Shown here: positions 1 through 9,921 of the stretch, one piece after another | Layout: each line of letters opens with the position of its first letter | Position numbering within the stretch: the stretch's first letter is position 1 | From: Meghimatium bilineatum | Lineage: Eukaryota; Mollusca; Gastropoda; Stylommatophora; Philomycidae | Length of the DNA: 64,000 bases | Direction of reading: 5' to 3' | Assembly (NCBI GenBank): GCA_034231615.1 | Contig: CM067306.1 | Coordinates: forward strand, 32,295,363 to 32,359,362 | The notes under the pieces: model-generated | What the model was told of the DNA's origin: nothing | Database searches by the model: none | Seen by the model: only the letters and a program-made list of their open reading frames with translations | Position numbers and translations under genes: made by a program

Positions 1-256
1 CGCATGGAATGAATGTGAAACCAAATATAGACATAAACATATATATAAAACTAAACATACATAGAAATGTATACACACACCAAGAGTTAAGAAATAAATA
101 TATAACAAAATGGACACAGATGTGTGAAGGATACCCACACAAAATGCACAGGCATGTAAATGTATCCACACATAGAAAAGGGCTCACACCAGAATAGGCA
201 TACATATTGACACAGAATGGAGATACGTGCATTAACATAAACAAGCGCTCACATAA

Positions 257-315
<59 letters not shown>

Positions 316-487
316 AATATGAACATGCATCCACATGAACACTTTCTCACATAAATAAAAACAATAACATGAACATTCGTACACATAGAAACATATACAT
401 ATATTAATGTAAATATAAACGTTTGTTCACATAAAGATAATGCTATAACAACTGCATATGTATACATACAAATGTGTGGCCCAAAGT
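1..487. repeat. Left inverted arm of the Penelope-like element
   Basis: Reading from the window edge, this stretch is the reverse complement of about 1592-2054: it begins CGCATGGAATGAATGTG and the right arm ends with the complement of that sequence. Identity is high except for a (TA)n microsatellite (about 260-311), which is much longer here than in the other arm (about 1759-1785). The inner boundary is at GGCCCAAAG near 487. Confidence 0.85.
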
Positions 488-827
488 AATTGTGCGGATA
501 CATAGAACCATGTAAAACAAAATGCATATACAAATAACTATACATGTGTGGGCACCCATCGAAGAGACAACTGCAATAACACAGAGGAAATAAAAATCTA
601 AATATGTAAATTATTTAACAATAACAAAATGGCATTCTAATGTACAATTGATGGACTAGAGTACAAAATAATCACATATTGACATACACAAACAAAAGAA
701 GACATAAAGGAAATATATAGAAGTACGGCAAACACAAAAATAATTACTCACGAAAGTGTACAAAGACAAATAATTACAAGAATCAGTGCAATACGGGAGT
801 AGAGGGTATAAAGAAAAGATGGGTAAC

Positions 828-1556
828 TCAAACGAAACGGTGATTAATGTTCATTCCGTGTGGTTGTAAGACTCCCATATGACAAATGAGACGATATTCC
901 AAGGACTGACGTTGCCGGTCACCGGTATAACAACGTAACAAACCGGTTACAGAGACATCAGAGCTACCATGATGTGACAGACTGTTAAAATGATTAGCCA
1001 CTGGGGAGTCACGATGATTCGTGATATCTCTCAAATGTTCAGCGAATCTATCTGCTAAACGTCTACCAGTCTGACCAATATACTTCATATCACAACACTT
1101 ACATATGATAGAGTATATTAAATTACGGGACAAACATGAAAAAGAATCCTGAATATCAAAGTGAGATTTAGGAAACTGTAACATGGGAGTGAGAATAACA
1201 AAAAGGCAAGTCAAACAATTTCGATGACAAGGGACAGTTCCTAGTTGACCTGCAGAAGTGCGCAGACGAGAATGAACTAAGAGATCACGAAGGTTTCTGT
1301 CCCTCCGAAAAGCGACTAGTGGAAGAGAGGGAAATGCAGGACTGGAGATGGGATCTAACTGGAGGATAGAGAAATGTCTTAATAGGATACGTAGTGCCGG
1401 TATATTATGAGGATGAAAAGTGATAGCCAGTATTGGGCGATCAGAGGTATGTTTAATAGATGGTATGAGGGCCACTGAGCGGGAAATAGTAAGAACACGT
1501 TGTAAAGCTGATGACAGGATATCCTCAGGGTATAAGTGATGGCGAAAAAAATCCAA
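828..1556 (-). pseudogene. Penelope-like protein, C-terminal GIY-YIG endonuclease part
   Basis: This is an uninterrupted 242-codon frame with an in-frame stop just upstream, so it is a 5'-truncated fragment rather than a whole gene. The N-terminal half (residues about 30-100) has the conserved pre-endonuclease segment of Penelope-like elements, with ITFHP and then AFRRDRNLRDLLVHSRL. A cysteine cluster follows (PC110 HRNC114 LTC117). The GIY-YIG nuclease begins at IYSI (147-150), has YIGQTGRRLADRF (159-171) with its conserved arginine, and has the downstream glutamate of EH at about 173-174. In Penelope-like elements this nuclease nicks the target for reverse transcription. The domain looks intact, but without the reverse transcriptase the copy cannot be autonomous. 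Confidence 0.85.
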
Positions 1557-1591
1557 ATCTTAAGATATTGAACCTGAAAATCTACATCGTC

Positions 1592-2054
1592 TTGGGCCAC
1601 ACATTTGTATGTATACATATGCAGTTGTTATAGCATTATCTTTATGTGAACGAACGTTTATATTTACATTAATATATGTATATGTTTCTATGTGTACGAA
1701 TGTTCATGTTATTGTTTTTATTTATGTGAGAAAGTGTTCATGTGGATGCATGTTCATACTTATGTATATATATATATATATATATAATTATTTATGTGAG
1801 CGCTTGTTTATGTTAATGCACGTATCTCCATTCTGTGTCAATATGTATGCCTATTCTGGTGTGAGCCCTTTGTAAATGTGTGGATACATTTACATGCCTG
1901 TGCATTTTGTGTGGGTATCTTTCACACAGCTGTGTCCATTTTGTTATATATTTATTTCTTAACTCTTGGTGTGTGTATACATTTCTATGTATGTTTAGGT
2001 TTGGTTTTATATATATGTTTATGTCTATATTTGGTTTCACATTCATTCCATGCG
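1592..2054. repeat. Right inverted arm of the Penelope-like element
   Basis: Reverse complement of the left arm, starting TTGGGCCACACATTTG and ending ATTCATTCCATGCG. It abuts the truncated 5' side of the coding segment, so the element is a partial body plus an inverted terminal copy. Low-complexity open frames in both arms carry related peptides simply because the arms are copies of one another. Confidence 0.85.
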
Positions 2055-2119
2055 TTTTCAAATGATGATTCTTCTTGTATCCTTCCTTCCCCAAACCCAC
2101 AATCTCATCAATCATTATC

Positions 2120-2400
2120 ATATGCCATTCTGGTTGGCATAGGTGACCATGGTTCTCTGTTCACAGTATTGTTATCAGGATCGTTGTTTCCATGCCTTGC
2201 TAGGTTGTCAAACGAATATTTTCTCATGTCCCCATCTGTCTCTGTTCCCTTCAGTCTTGCCTGTTGTGACTATGTTCTTAAAACCTGCCTGTCTGATAAA
2301 GTGACAAAAGGGGTATTTTTCTTATCTTTTTCTTTTATTATTCTTGCACTCATTATGAATATCCCAACCACATCTATAGTGCCTCTAATTTCCACTTTCC
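2120..2400 (-). pseudogene. LINE-R (RTE-like) C-terminal fragment
   Basis: The stretch running from ATAGGTGACCATGGTTCTC through TTGCCTGTTGTGACTATG to CCTGCCTGTCTGATAAAG closely parallels 17715-17940 and is the reverse complement of 56500-56730. Those copies encode the last part of an RTE-like ORF (GHFIRQAGLEN, then GKIEG). Here several frameshifts and stops interrupt the frame, so it is a relic. It begins about 65 bases beyond the Penelope arm. Confidence 0.65.
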
Positions 2401-2536
2401 AGTTTGTTTATAATGAATGCACACATTTTCTCTTTTACTAGATGCGTTGCCATCCCTGCGTCATGGAGACGGGGCTTGATGAAATCTAAAGTCATCTATT
2501 TTGGTTTTTTTTATTGTGGTGTTTACTGTTGTTTGT

Positions 2537-2571
2537 CTCTTGAAAAAGGTTCAATTTGAGCCGATACGTGG
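2537..2571 (+). other. Degenerate hammerhead-ribozyme-like motif
   Basis: CTCTTGAAAAAGG, TTCAATTTGAGCC and GATACG follow the order of a type of hammerhead core common in Penelope-like elements (CUGAUGA, stem II, GAAAC). The stem II bases GGUUC and GAGCC pair around a UUU/AAUUU loop. Both catalytic boxes deviate (UUGAAAA for CUGAUGA; GAUAC for GAAAC), so this would be a dead relic. A related arrangement occurs at 13140-13185. This is a motif resemblance only. Confidence 0.3.
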
Positions 2572-2903
2572 AGAATTGTCCTGTTTAGTTTTATTGTATG
2601 TTTTTTTTATATATACTTTTTTATATATTTTTATTAATAGGCAAGGTAAGTGTTTTAGTAACCTGTTTAATTCATTTTGCTTGACTATTTGTTCATTAGG
2701 TTACTGCTGCACCATCCACTTTGTCGGACACCCTCTGACTATTTGGTTATTTATATTTAGGATTACCAGGGATCCCATTCGATAACTGAAAGGTCCAGTA
2801 CCTATTACAGGGTCTGGTCCTTAGGCAAGAGCTAATACCCTGTAACTCATGGGGATAAAACAACATGCAGCACGCTACAAGACGGCAAGTCTCTTCCGCC
2901 TGA

Positions 2904-3285
2904 ATGGAAGGTTGCTCAGCTCATGGCATTTCATTCATACAGTCACATTGAGTGGAAGGTTGCTCAGCTCATGGCATTTCATTCATACAGTCACATTGAG
3001 TGGAAGGTTGCTCAGCTTATGGCATTTCATTCATAGTCACATTGAGTGGAAGGTTGCTCAGCTTATGGCATTTCATTCATAGTCACATTGAGTGGAAGGT
3101 TGCTCAGCTTATGGAATTTCATTCATACAGTCACATTGAGTGGAAGGTTGCTCAGCTCATGGCATTTCATTCATACAGTCACATTGAGTGGAAGGTTGCT
3201 CAGCTCATGGCATTTCATTCATAGTCACATTGAGTGGAAGGTTGCTCAGCTCATGGCATTTCATTCATACAGCCACATTGAGTCA
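2904..3285. repeat. Minisatellite, 48/46-bp unit, 8 copies
   Basis: Eight tandem copies of a unit beginning TGGAAGGTTGCTCAGCT with ATGGCATTTCATTCATA in the middle. Full units are 48 bp. Three copies lack two bases (CATAGTCAC instead of CATACAGTCAC). The short open frames across it reflect the repeat and are not genes. Confidence 0.95.
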
Positions 3286-3575
3286 ATCGGTCATCTAGGA
3301 TATGCAAAAGCTCTAGTAAAATTCCCCATTAAAAATATGCAAGAGAAACAATATTTTGGAATGGAAAGTAAACCTCAACCACCTGGGGTACGGGGTGCCC
3401 ACTCGCACTATTTCTTGGTTCTATCATCATCACAATAGACCACCAACGTATGATATGGTGGGTCACTAATGAAAAAAAAATACATTTCTTTTGACCACAT
3501 CCTAATGATCATCAAGTGCATGGTTCTCAACATGTGGGTTATGACCCACATATGTGGCTGATATGAATACTGCCG

Positions 3576-3840
3576 TGACCGATCGGCAGTATAGAAAACA
3601 TTTACGCTACATTAAGTTGTATCCCATTCGTTACGTGTTTTGATTATTGTATGGCTCAGTTGATTACTATTTATATACTTGGAATCGCATTGGCTATTTT
3701 TTGCATGCTATTCCATGTATATAAATAGTAACCAACTGAAAGTCAAACAATAATCACAACATATAACGCATGGGGGGGGGGGGGGGGGGGGGGTTCCAAC
3801 TTAATTTAGCAAACAGGTCTTCTATACTGCCAATCGATCA
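3576..3840. repeat. Imperfect foldback (hairpin) with G22 tract
   Basis: The two halves are inverted copies. The outer 21 bp (3576-3596 and 3820-3840, core GGCAGTATAGAA) match at 19 positions. Inner blocks around TTTGATTATTGTATGGCTCAG and TACTATTTATATAC pair with their complements to near 3710. A run of 22 G (3772-3793) sits opposite a CCC in the left arm, so it looks like a slippage expansion. The hairpin lies just inside the hAT left end and may be a nested MITE or part of the hAT itself. Confidence 0.8.
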
Positions 3841-3866
3841 CCATACTGCCCCCCTGCGATAGTAAC

Positions 3867-3869
<3 letters not shown>

Positions 3870-3942
<73 letters not shown>
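3870..3942. repeat. (TA)n microsatellite
   Basis: About 73 bases of uninterrupted alternating T and A within the hAT element. Confidence 0.97.
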
Positions 3943-3944
<2 letters not shown>

Positions 3945-4745
3945 TTCGGAGAGTCATCAAATGAACCAAAGACTAAGCAGACCCACAAAAGAGCGACTCA
4001 AAAGAGGTAGCTTTCTACACTCCTCTAAACAGCTTCAGAGATCACTCACAGATACAAATCTATAAAACGTAAAACCACTGAACACCTTTAACACATATCC
4101 AAGCTGAGACAGCAAAAACATCCTAAGAATCATGGATAATATACCAAACATTATATTTAAAACAGAAACTCCTAAAAGAGACAACTAAGAATCACATACA
4201 GAAAGTACACCCGAAGGATATATGGACACGTATATACAGATGGATCAGCAATAGAAGCAGTATTTGATGGAGGAGCGGGAATATATATAGTAACACCAGA
4301 AAATCCATACCCACAGGCAAAAATTCCACAAATTTCAAAGCAGAAATGGAAGCCATAACAGAGCAGCAAAAATGCTCATGAATTGCTTTCCGAATCACAA
4401 CAGACATGTAGTCTTTCTAAAGGATGCAAAGTTAGTATTGCAGGCAGTGAAAGAACCAAAGCACACGAGATTTAATGAACTTATAGCCTGCTTACTACAC
4501 CTCAGCAAAAAATATGCAGTTGATCTCTGGTCACAGGCAGACTTGGAAATAAAAAAGCTGATCTCCTGGCAAGAAAAGGGGGATCACTAGAACAAATATA
4601 AAGTGATAACATGTACTATGAATGTAAGATTATGATAAAAGCAGAATATAAGAAAAAGTGGAAGCAGATGCACCCACCTGCAGAACCAAATTACCCCTAC
4701 CATCAAATGTCAAGGAAGGAACAAACTATCATCTTCAGACTATGA
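3945..4745 (+). pseudogene. LINE-H fragment: connection and RNase H domain
   Basis: Decayed plus-strand coding sequence. RPTKERLKRGSF (near 3978) matches the RT-to-RNase H connection of the intact copy at 52625-54557. YTDGSA, then GGAGIYI near 4232-4300, gives the first RNase H aspartate. FKAEMEAI (near 4337) is the glutamate motif. VVFLKDAKLVLQAV (4402-4440) is the second aspartate region. QTIIFRL near 4720 is the start of the C-terminal zinc-finger-like tail. Frameshifts and stops are frequent, so it is not expressed as a protein. Confidence 0.75.
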
Positions 4746-5088
4746 TGGATTGATTTACAGAAGGTCTTTGATAAGATATGGAAAGAAAGATTGTTTTAAA
4801 AAGGAGAAACTACAAGATAAGTAGTAATATGTATAGATGGACAAAAGCTTTTCTTCAAAATAGAAGAGCCAGAGTACAAGTAAATGGAAAAAAGTAAGAA
4901 GATACTACTACGCTGTGGAGTGTCTCAGGGAGGAGTTCTATCACCCACTCTTTTCCTCACATTTATCAACGATTTAATTGAAGAATGCCTGGTACCCTGT
5001 GGAACTAGAGCGGAACTATATGCAGATGACTTAGTTCTATAGTGCACACATAACAGCACCAAGGTTGAAGATGTTCCTGAGAGCACAA
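4745..5088 (+). pseudogene. LINE-H fragment: reverse transcriptase domain
   Basis: Directly after the RNase H relic comes RT sequence: FDKIWKERL near 4769, then WTKAFLQNRRARVQVNGK, then GVSQGGVLSPTLF with the GG/LSP motif (about 4917-4955), then ELYADDLVL with the catalytic YADD near 5016-5030, followed by a stop. The order RNase H then RT is the reverse of a normal element, so two fragments abut here. Downstream sequence returns to hAT coding sequence near 5090. Confidence 0.8.
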
Positions 5089-5091
5089 GAG

Positions 5092-5376
5092 GAGTTCATT
5101 GAACTTATTAACAGCGATGCAGTAAGAACTGATTTCTATACAATTTCCAAAATTCTGGTGTTTGCAGTCATATCATATTCTGTCTGAGACTTTGTTGTGT
5201 CTTCATCCATTTCCAACAACATATTTTTGTGAAACTGGTTTTCCAACTTGTTGGTTATCAAGTATAAATACAGAAGTAGACTTGTTGTGAAAGATGATCT
5301 TCGTTGTGCTCTTGCAAAGACTGCCCCGAGAATTTCGTATCTGGTGAGAAAGAAGCAATCTCTACCTTCACACTGA
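5092..5376 (+). pseudogene. hAT transposase C-terminal (dimerisation) fragment
   Basis: Plus-strand peptide pieces EFIELINSDAVRTDF, then PTTYFCETGF, then (after a one-base shift) KYKYRSRLVVKDDLRCALA and PRISYLV, ending at TGA 5374-5376. The order and spacing match the C-terminal hATC region of Charlie/ZBED-type transposases (PFPTTYLCETGFS and KTKYRNRL in relatives). At least two frameshifts and a stop make it a pseudogene. It lies on the plus strand of the 3519-5743 hAT element. Confidence 0.75.
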
Positions 5377-5751
5377 CGTTAGTTTTTTTATGCATACTGT
5401 CACAAGATGTAACAATGTAGTTTACTGTAGTTATATAATAAGACTGTTACCCATGCTATACCACGTTTCAAGACAAAATTTCATTTATTTGTAACTAGAA
5501 ATAAATATATTTCACAATATATAATTACATATTGTTTTTGTGATTAATCACTGTGCTTTAATTATGCTCAATTTGTGATAGTGGAAATACATCCTGCATA
5601 TCAGATATTTACATTACGATTCATAACAATAGAGAAATTATAGTTACGAAGTGGTAACGAAAATAATTTTATGATTGGAGGTCACCAGAACATGAAAAAC
5701 AGTATTAAAGGATCACGGCATTAGAAAAGTTTGAGAACCGCTGATCTAGTG

Positions 5752-7190
5752 AGATCGTCTTGCTACAAGAAAGGTCCTGTCGGAGTTTGAGATCACCCAT
5801 CTTCCCCTTACACACCTCAAAAATTCACATCATGATAGAACAAATGAAAACAGACAGATCTACAAACAATACAAATGTCAAGATTAATTTTCCAAACAGA
5901 TTTATAGATTAACACTACAATTAGATTTATAGGATAAATATTTCAAATAGATTTATATACAAAATACAGATCTTGGTTAATGCAACTATTTATACAATTA
6001 ATCAACATATTTGTATACACAAGAAAATGTATGAAGATACCATTTCAGATGAAAGGTCAAGTCTTGAGGACAATATTCTGTCCTACATAATGAATCATGT
6101 GGTCAACAATAGTTAAACGATTGCTTGAGCAAATCTCTCATAAATATGAAAAAATAGGGCTTAAAAGGCATGAAGGATTGACTTCATTTTACAATGATTT
6201 ACTACATATGTACATGGTCTCTCAACAGACCAGTACATCATCTGCCAAGATTAACACTCAGAATACAAGACTCTAAAGTTTAATGGATAATCATTGTGAT
6301 TTCATGAACATTAATTTGGTAAGAGAGATGTCGCAGCCAGTAAAAAACCTATGACCCCGCGAACAAAAGACACATGACTGAGAAGGCATACATGAGTATA
6401 TGTTTGAGACTCCCCATTGCCCTGATCTTGATCGCCATGCTACTTGTAGCCATAGAAAATGCACCACTGTCTTCACTCATAATGCATTGGATATCTCTAA
6501 TCCTCAATTGGTTTCAGAACAGTGTACCGGTAAGTATTCAAAAATCAAACAAGAACAAGGGCAGTGCTATCAAATCACCAAATGAAATAGTAAAACATAT
6601 TCACAGACATTCCAGTTTTAGTCTACAGATATGATACTTCTGCAATCGCTCTCTGATCAGTACAAATTCTGTGATGTCCATCAAGTAGAGTGAAGCTGAT
6701 TCTAAATGTATGCACATTTCTGGCCAATGCTGGCCTGCTTGTCAGGAACAGAGAGGCATTCAGAGTACCCACGACGATGACAACGTTCTGGAAAGAATAT
6801 GTCACTTGACATACAGAGTGAAGCATTATGTACCACAGTTTAATTTGCCAGATGTAGGCCTAGTATTGAGGCATCAGAGGCATGGACCAAAGAAGAATCT
6901 CTAACTGCATCAGACCCTAGCAACTACCCAACTATAGACACTGCTCTCATCCCAATAAAACAGTAGAGCACCTTAATGACTGCCCCTACCTTTCAACTGC
7001 CAGAAAAAATTCTTACTGTAACAGTTACTAACTTACTGCATGGATCACTAGGTCAACTTTAGAAGACCTGTACTTCTTTAAGAATGGCATTGTGTTGCCA
7101 AGAATAGAACTACTCAGTAGCAATTGGATATTGACAACAACAACATAGAAGAATCTTAAGAACACCATGAACAGATAAATAGTTTAAAGA
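5752..7190. other. Unassigned AT-rich intergenic stretch
   Basis: I recognise no gene, RNA or repeat boundary here. Open frames are under 90 codons, overlap in several frames and match no domain I know. A loosely repeated AACAGATTTATAGAT motif occurs at 5890-5960. Confidence 0.5.
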
Positions 7191-7194
7191 AGAT

Positions 7195-7430
7195 ATCTTG
7201 AGAGAAGTGACACAGCTAAGGAATCTTTGGGGTGAAGTTGGCTCTCATATCATAAGGAGGGCTTAAAGTGACACAGAAGCCATGCTGAAGACGGATATGT
7301 CAGACCAAAAGTGCAGATATCATAGCTGGACTGTAAACCATGACACAACACATTCCGTTCTCCAGACCAGACTACATCCTGTTAATCTGCAGAAGTTTGA
7401 GAATGAAAGCAGAAGAAAATTTAGCTTCTT
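7195..7430 (+). mobile_element. SINE-A copy (dispersed short repeat)
   Basis: Shares a run of motifs with copies at 16665, 27965, 41765 and 49385: ATGCTGAAGACGGAT, GTCAGACC, then ACACAACACATTCCGTTCTC, then ACTACATCCTG and AATCTGCAG, ending GTTTGAGAATGAAAGCAGAAGAA. The GAA-rich end is shared with the 3' end of the LINE at 49990-51120, a hallmark of a SINE that borrows a LINE tail. No clear pol III boxes were found, so the SINE label is tentative. Confidence 0.6.
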
Positions 7431-7439
7431 ATGATGTGC

Positions 7440-7545
7440 AATGAATGAATTGTTTCTCAGAGCTTTCTTTCATGCCCAGGAAACTGCAGGTATTTTTATG
7501 CTATGCAATGCCTAGTGAAGAAGTCTCTTACTCAGAGGGGTCTAC
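7440..7545 (+). mobile_element. SINE-B fragment
   Basis: TTTCTCAGAGCTTTCTTTCATGCCCAGGA through GCAATGCC and AGTGAAGAAGTCTC to TTACTCAGAGGGG parallels 44820-44925 and 30045-30150, and is reversed at 20830-20930. It is a dispersed repeat, not a gene. Confidence 0.6.
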
Positions 7546-8189
7546 AATATTCATAAAGCAAATAATATTGAAATTGTTACAGGCTATACACATCATAAGA
7601 GAGTACTATGGTGATCGGGGAATGGAGTTGGTTACTCCATTTTAATTTTATAAATCTAAAACAAAAATGGCATAGACAGATTTATTTAGGTTGCCACACT
7701 AATCCATGACACCGATCGGACTAAACTATCACAGTTTTATTATAAATTATCAGCATAACTTTTTTAACACACATTGCTCTAACTAGAAAAAGGAATCTAG
7801 TAGGTTACTCCAATATAGGTCTTGCTACAACTAACCCCATATGAGCAAGAGGCTACTTTCAATGAATTAACAGCTGACTAGTGTTGGAGTATTCTGTGTA
7901 TGAAAGAAATCTCTGAAGAATACTTCCCCAATTTCAATAAAAGTATAAAGAGTGAAAGTTCAACAATTCTGAACATGGAAACAACCACACTAGACTTATA
8001 GATGAACACTCCAGTACCTGTCGCACCTCATCAAGAAAGTCAACAAATATAAATATTAAAGTAAATTAATGTTAAATATATCCCAACCCCAACATATGTT
8101 TTAAAATATCCAATAATAGGAAACTTCTATCACAAAATCAACATGTTCTTAGTTACCACAACAGAACCATGGAGCAGAAGTTGATCTCT

Positions 8190-8640
8190 GGTCAATTATC
8201 AAAATATACAGTGACATCAAACAAAGCAGCAGTCTGGTCAATGTTAAAAAATATACACTGTTAGATTCAACAAAACAGCAGTCAATGATGAGAAGCTCAC
8301 ACAATGGCATCAACAGAACAGTAACAGAACAAATGTCCACACATTGGCATCAACAGAACAGTTAGAACAATAGTTCACCAAGTGACATCAACAAATTAGT
8401 AGTGGGACAAAAGTCCATCCAATGGTATCAATAAAATAGCAGTCAATGATAACAGCCCACCCAATAACATCAACTAAACAGTAGTAGAACAAAAATACAC
8501 CAAATAACATCAACTAAACAGTACAACAAAAGTACACCTAATATCAACTAAACAGTAGTGGAACAAAAGCTCACCCAATAACATCAACTAAACAGTAGTA
8601 GAACAAAAATTCACCCAAATGAAAACAAAACAGTAGTAGA
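8190..8640. repeat. Degenerate ~40-bp tandem repeat
   Basis: About ten imperfect units built from ACATCAACTAAACAGTAGTAG and AACAAAAATTCACCCAA, increasingly regular towards the right end. Confidence 0.8.
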
Positions 8641-8794
8641 ATACTGCATATCTAACATGTAGCAAACAACTACCAAGAAATGATTAATTAACATTAACAT
8701 ATCCACACAAACAGTGATCTCCCCCCTCATTAAATCCTCTTGTTTGTCCAGGCTAGTAGTGTCAATAACAAAATAAATATCATATTCCACATCA

Positions 8795-8905
8795 ATCAGA
8801 GGAGTAATATTAGTAGATCCCACATCAGCCAGAGGGAGTAACATTATCAGATCCCACATCAACCAGAGGGAGTAATCAAATCCCACATCAGAGGGAGTAA
8901 TGTTT
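8795..8905. repeat. Short tandem repeat (GGGAGTAA / CCCACATCA)
   Basis: Three to four units of about 25-39 bp built from GATCCCACATCA, CCAGAGGGAGTAA and variants. Confidence 0.75.
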
Positions 8906-9039
8906 TTAACTCTTCGTTTTAGTCACAGCAGTACATAATGTCCTTTCTCCTGTTGTGAAATGTTGGTGAATATGACACATTTACAGTTTCCAATAGATTT
9001 TTGCTTGAATAAACACATACATTTTTGATTTAAACGTTT

Positions 9040-9545
9040 TATAATGAGACATCTTTTATATTGAGATATATATGTTTTATGTTGAGACAGACATGTTTTA
9101 TATTGAGATATGTTTTATGTTGAGACAGACATGTTTTATATTGAGATATGTTTTATGTTGAGACAGACATGTTTTATATTGAGATATGTTTTATGTTGAG
9201 ACAGACATGTTTTATATTGAGATATATATGTTTTATGTTGAGATATGTTTTATGTTGAGATATGTTTTATATTGAGATATGTTTTATGTTGAGACAGACA
9301 TGTTTTATATTGAGATATATATGTTTTATGTTGAGATAGACATGTTTTATGTTATGTTAGACATGTTTTAAGTTGAGTTAGACATGTTTTATGTTAAGTT
9401 AGAAATGTTTTATGTTGAGTTATACAATGCTTATGTTGTGTTAGATATACCTTAAATTGAGATATTCATGTTTTATGTTGAGTTATACAATGCTTATGTT
9501 GTGTTAGATATACCTTAAATTGAGATATTCATGTTTTATGTTGAA
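9040..9545. repeat. Tandem repeat of ATGTTTTATGTTGAGA units
   Basis: Alternating blocks TGTTTTATATTGAGATA and TGTTTTATGTTGAGACAGACA form about 38-bp units. A separate 68-bp block (TTATACAATGCTTATGTTGTG and following) is duplicated at the right end. The array lies just downstream of the claudin-like gene. Confidence 0.85.
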
Positions 9546-9561
9546 ACTCATGTTTTACTAT

Positions 9562-9567
9562 TTTATT
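9562..9567 (-). terminator. Candidate poly(A) signal of the claudin-like gene
   Basis: AATAAA on the minus strand, about 95 bases past the stop codon at 9662. It is the first hexamer seen downstream. In AT-rich DNA this is suggestive only. Confidence 0.4.
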
Positions 9568-9661
9568 GTCAGTTTCTGTGTATCATGAATGATATGCATA
9601 CAAGAATCCAACTTTGTGCATGAAAAACAACAATATATACAAAAGATCCCTCTCCTCAACT

Positions 9662-9921
9662 TCACACTTCTTGGTCCACAAACAGAGTGTAAGGTGATGA
9701 CCACACAGTCAAACGGTTCTGCATATTCTGAATAAGATCCACTGCATTAATGGCCTCCATCGCACTAAGCAACATGACCACAAATGATAAACAACAACTG
9801 AGGATTGCCATGTAGAACCCATAGCCGAGAGTAGCAACATCATCTGATGACAGGTCAGCGACACCGACAAATTTCTTAATGTTTGTGCCAAACACTGCCA
9901 CAGCATAGATTCCTGCAGCCA
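9662..9921 (-). CDS. Claudin-like gene, exon 3 (terminal)
   Basis: Acceptor AATTTATTTTCAG|TGGCTGCAGG. Encodes the rest of span 3, a loop (FVGVADLSSDDVATLGYG), span 4 and a 30-residue cytoplasmic tail ending FVDQEV and TGA. The open frame extends upstream of the acceptor into the intron by chance. Confidence 0.8.

Larger units (their letters stand above)
1..2054 (-). mobile_element. Penelope-like retroelement relic with long inverted terminal arms
   Basis: A minus-strand segment encoding the C-terminal part of a Penelope-like protein (828-1556) lies between two long inverted copies of the same sequence (1-487 and about 1592-2054). Penelope-like elements are known for LTR-like terminal repeats that can be direct or inverted and for 5' truncation, and this arrangement fits. 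The coding part is cut at its N-terminal side about 35 bases from the right arm, and the reverse transcriptase core is missing. The left arm may extend beyond the window edge. No target duplication can be judged because the left flank is not visible. Confidence 0.8.
3519..5743 (+). mobile_element. hAT (Charlie-type) DNA transposon, heavily invaded
   Basis: The left end CATGGTTCTCAACATGTGGG and the inverted right end (read inward, CAGCGGTTCTCAAACTT) match the termini typical of Charlie-type hAT elements. The subterminal AAAGGATCACGGCATTAG, read outward, is also typical. The flanks ATCAAGTG (3511-3518) and ATCTAGTG (5744-5751) are a 7-of-8 match at the 8-bp duplication size expected for hAT. 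Inside are a hairpin, a TA microsatellite, LINE-H pieces and the transposase C-terminus. It is non-autonomous and old. Confidence 0.8.
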
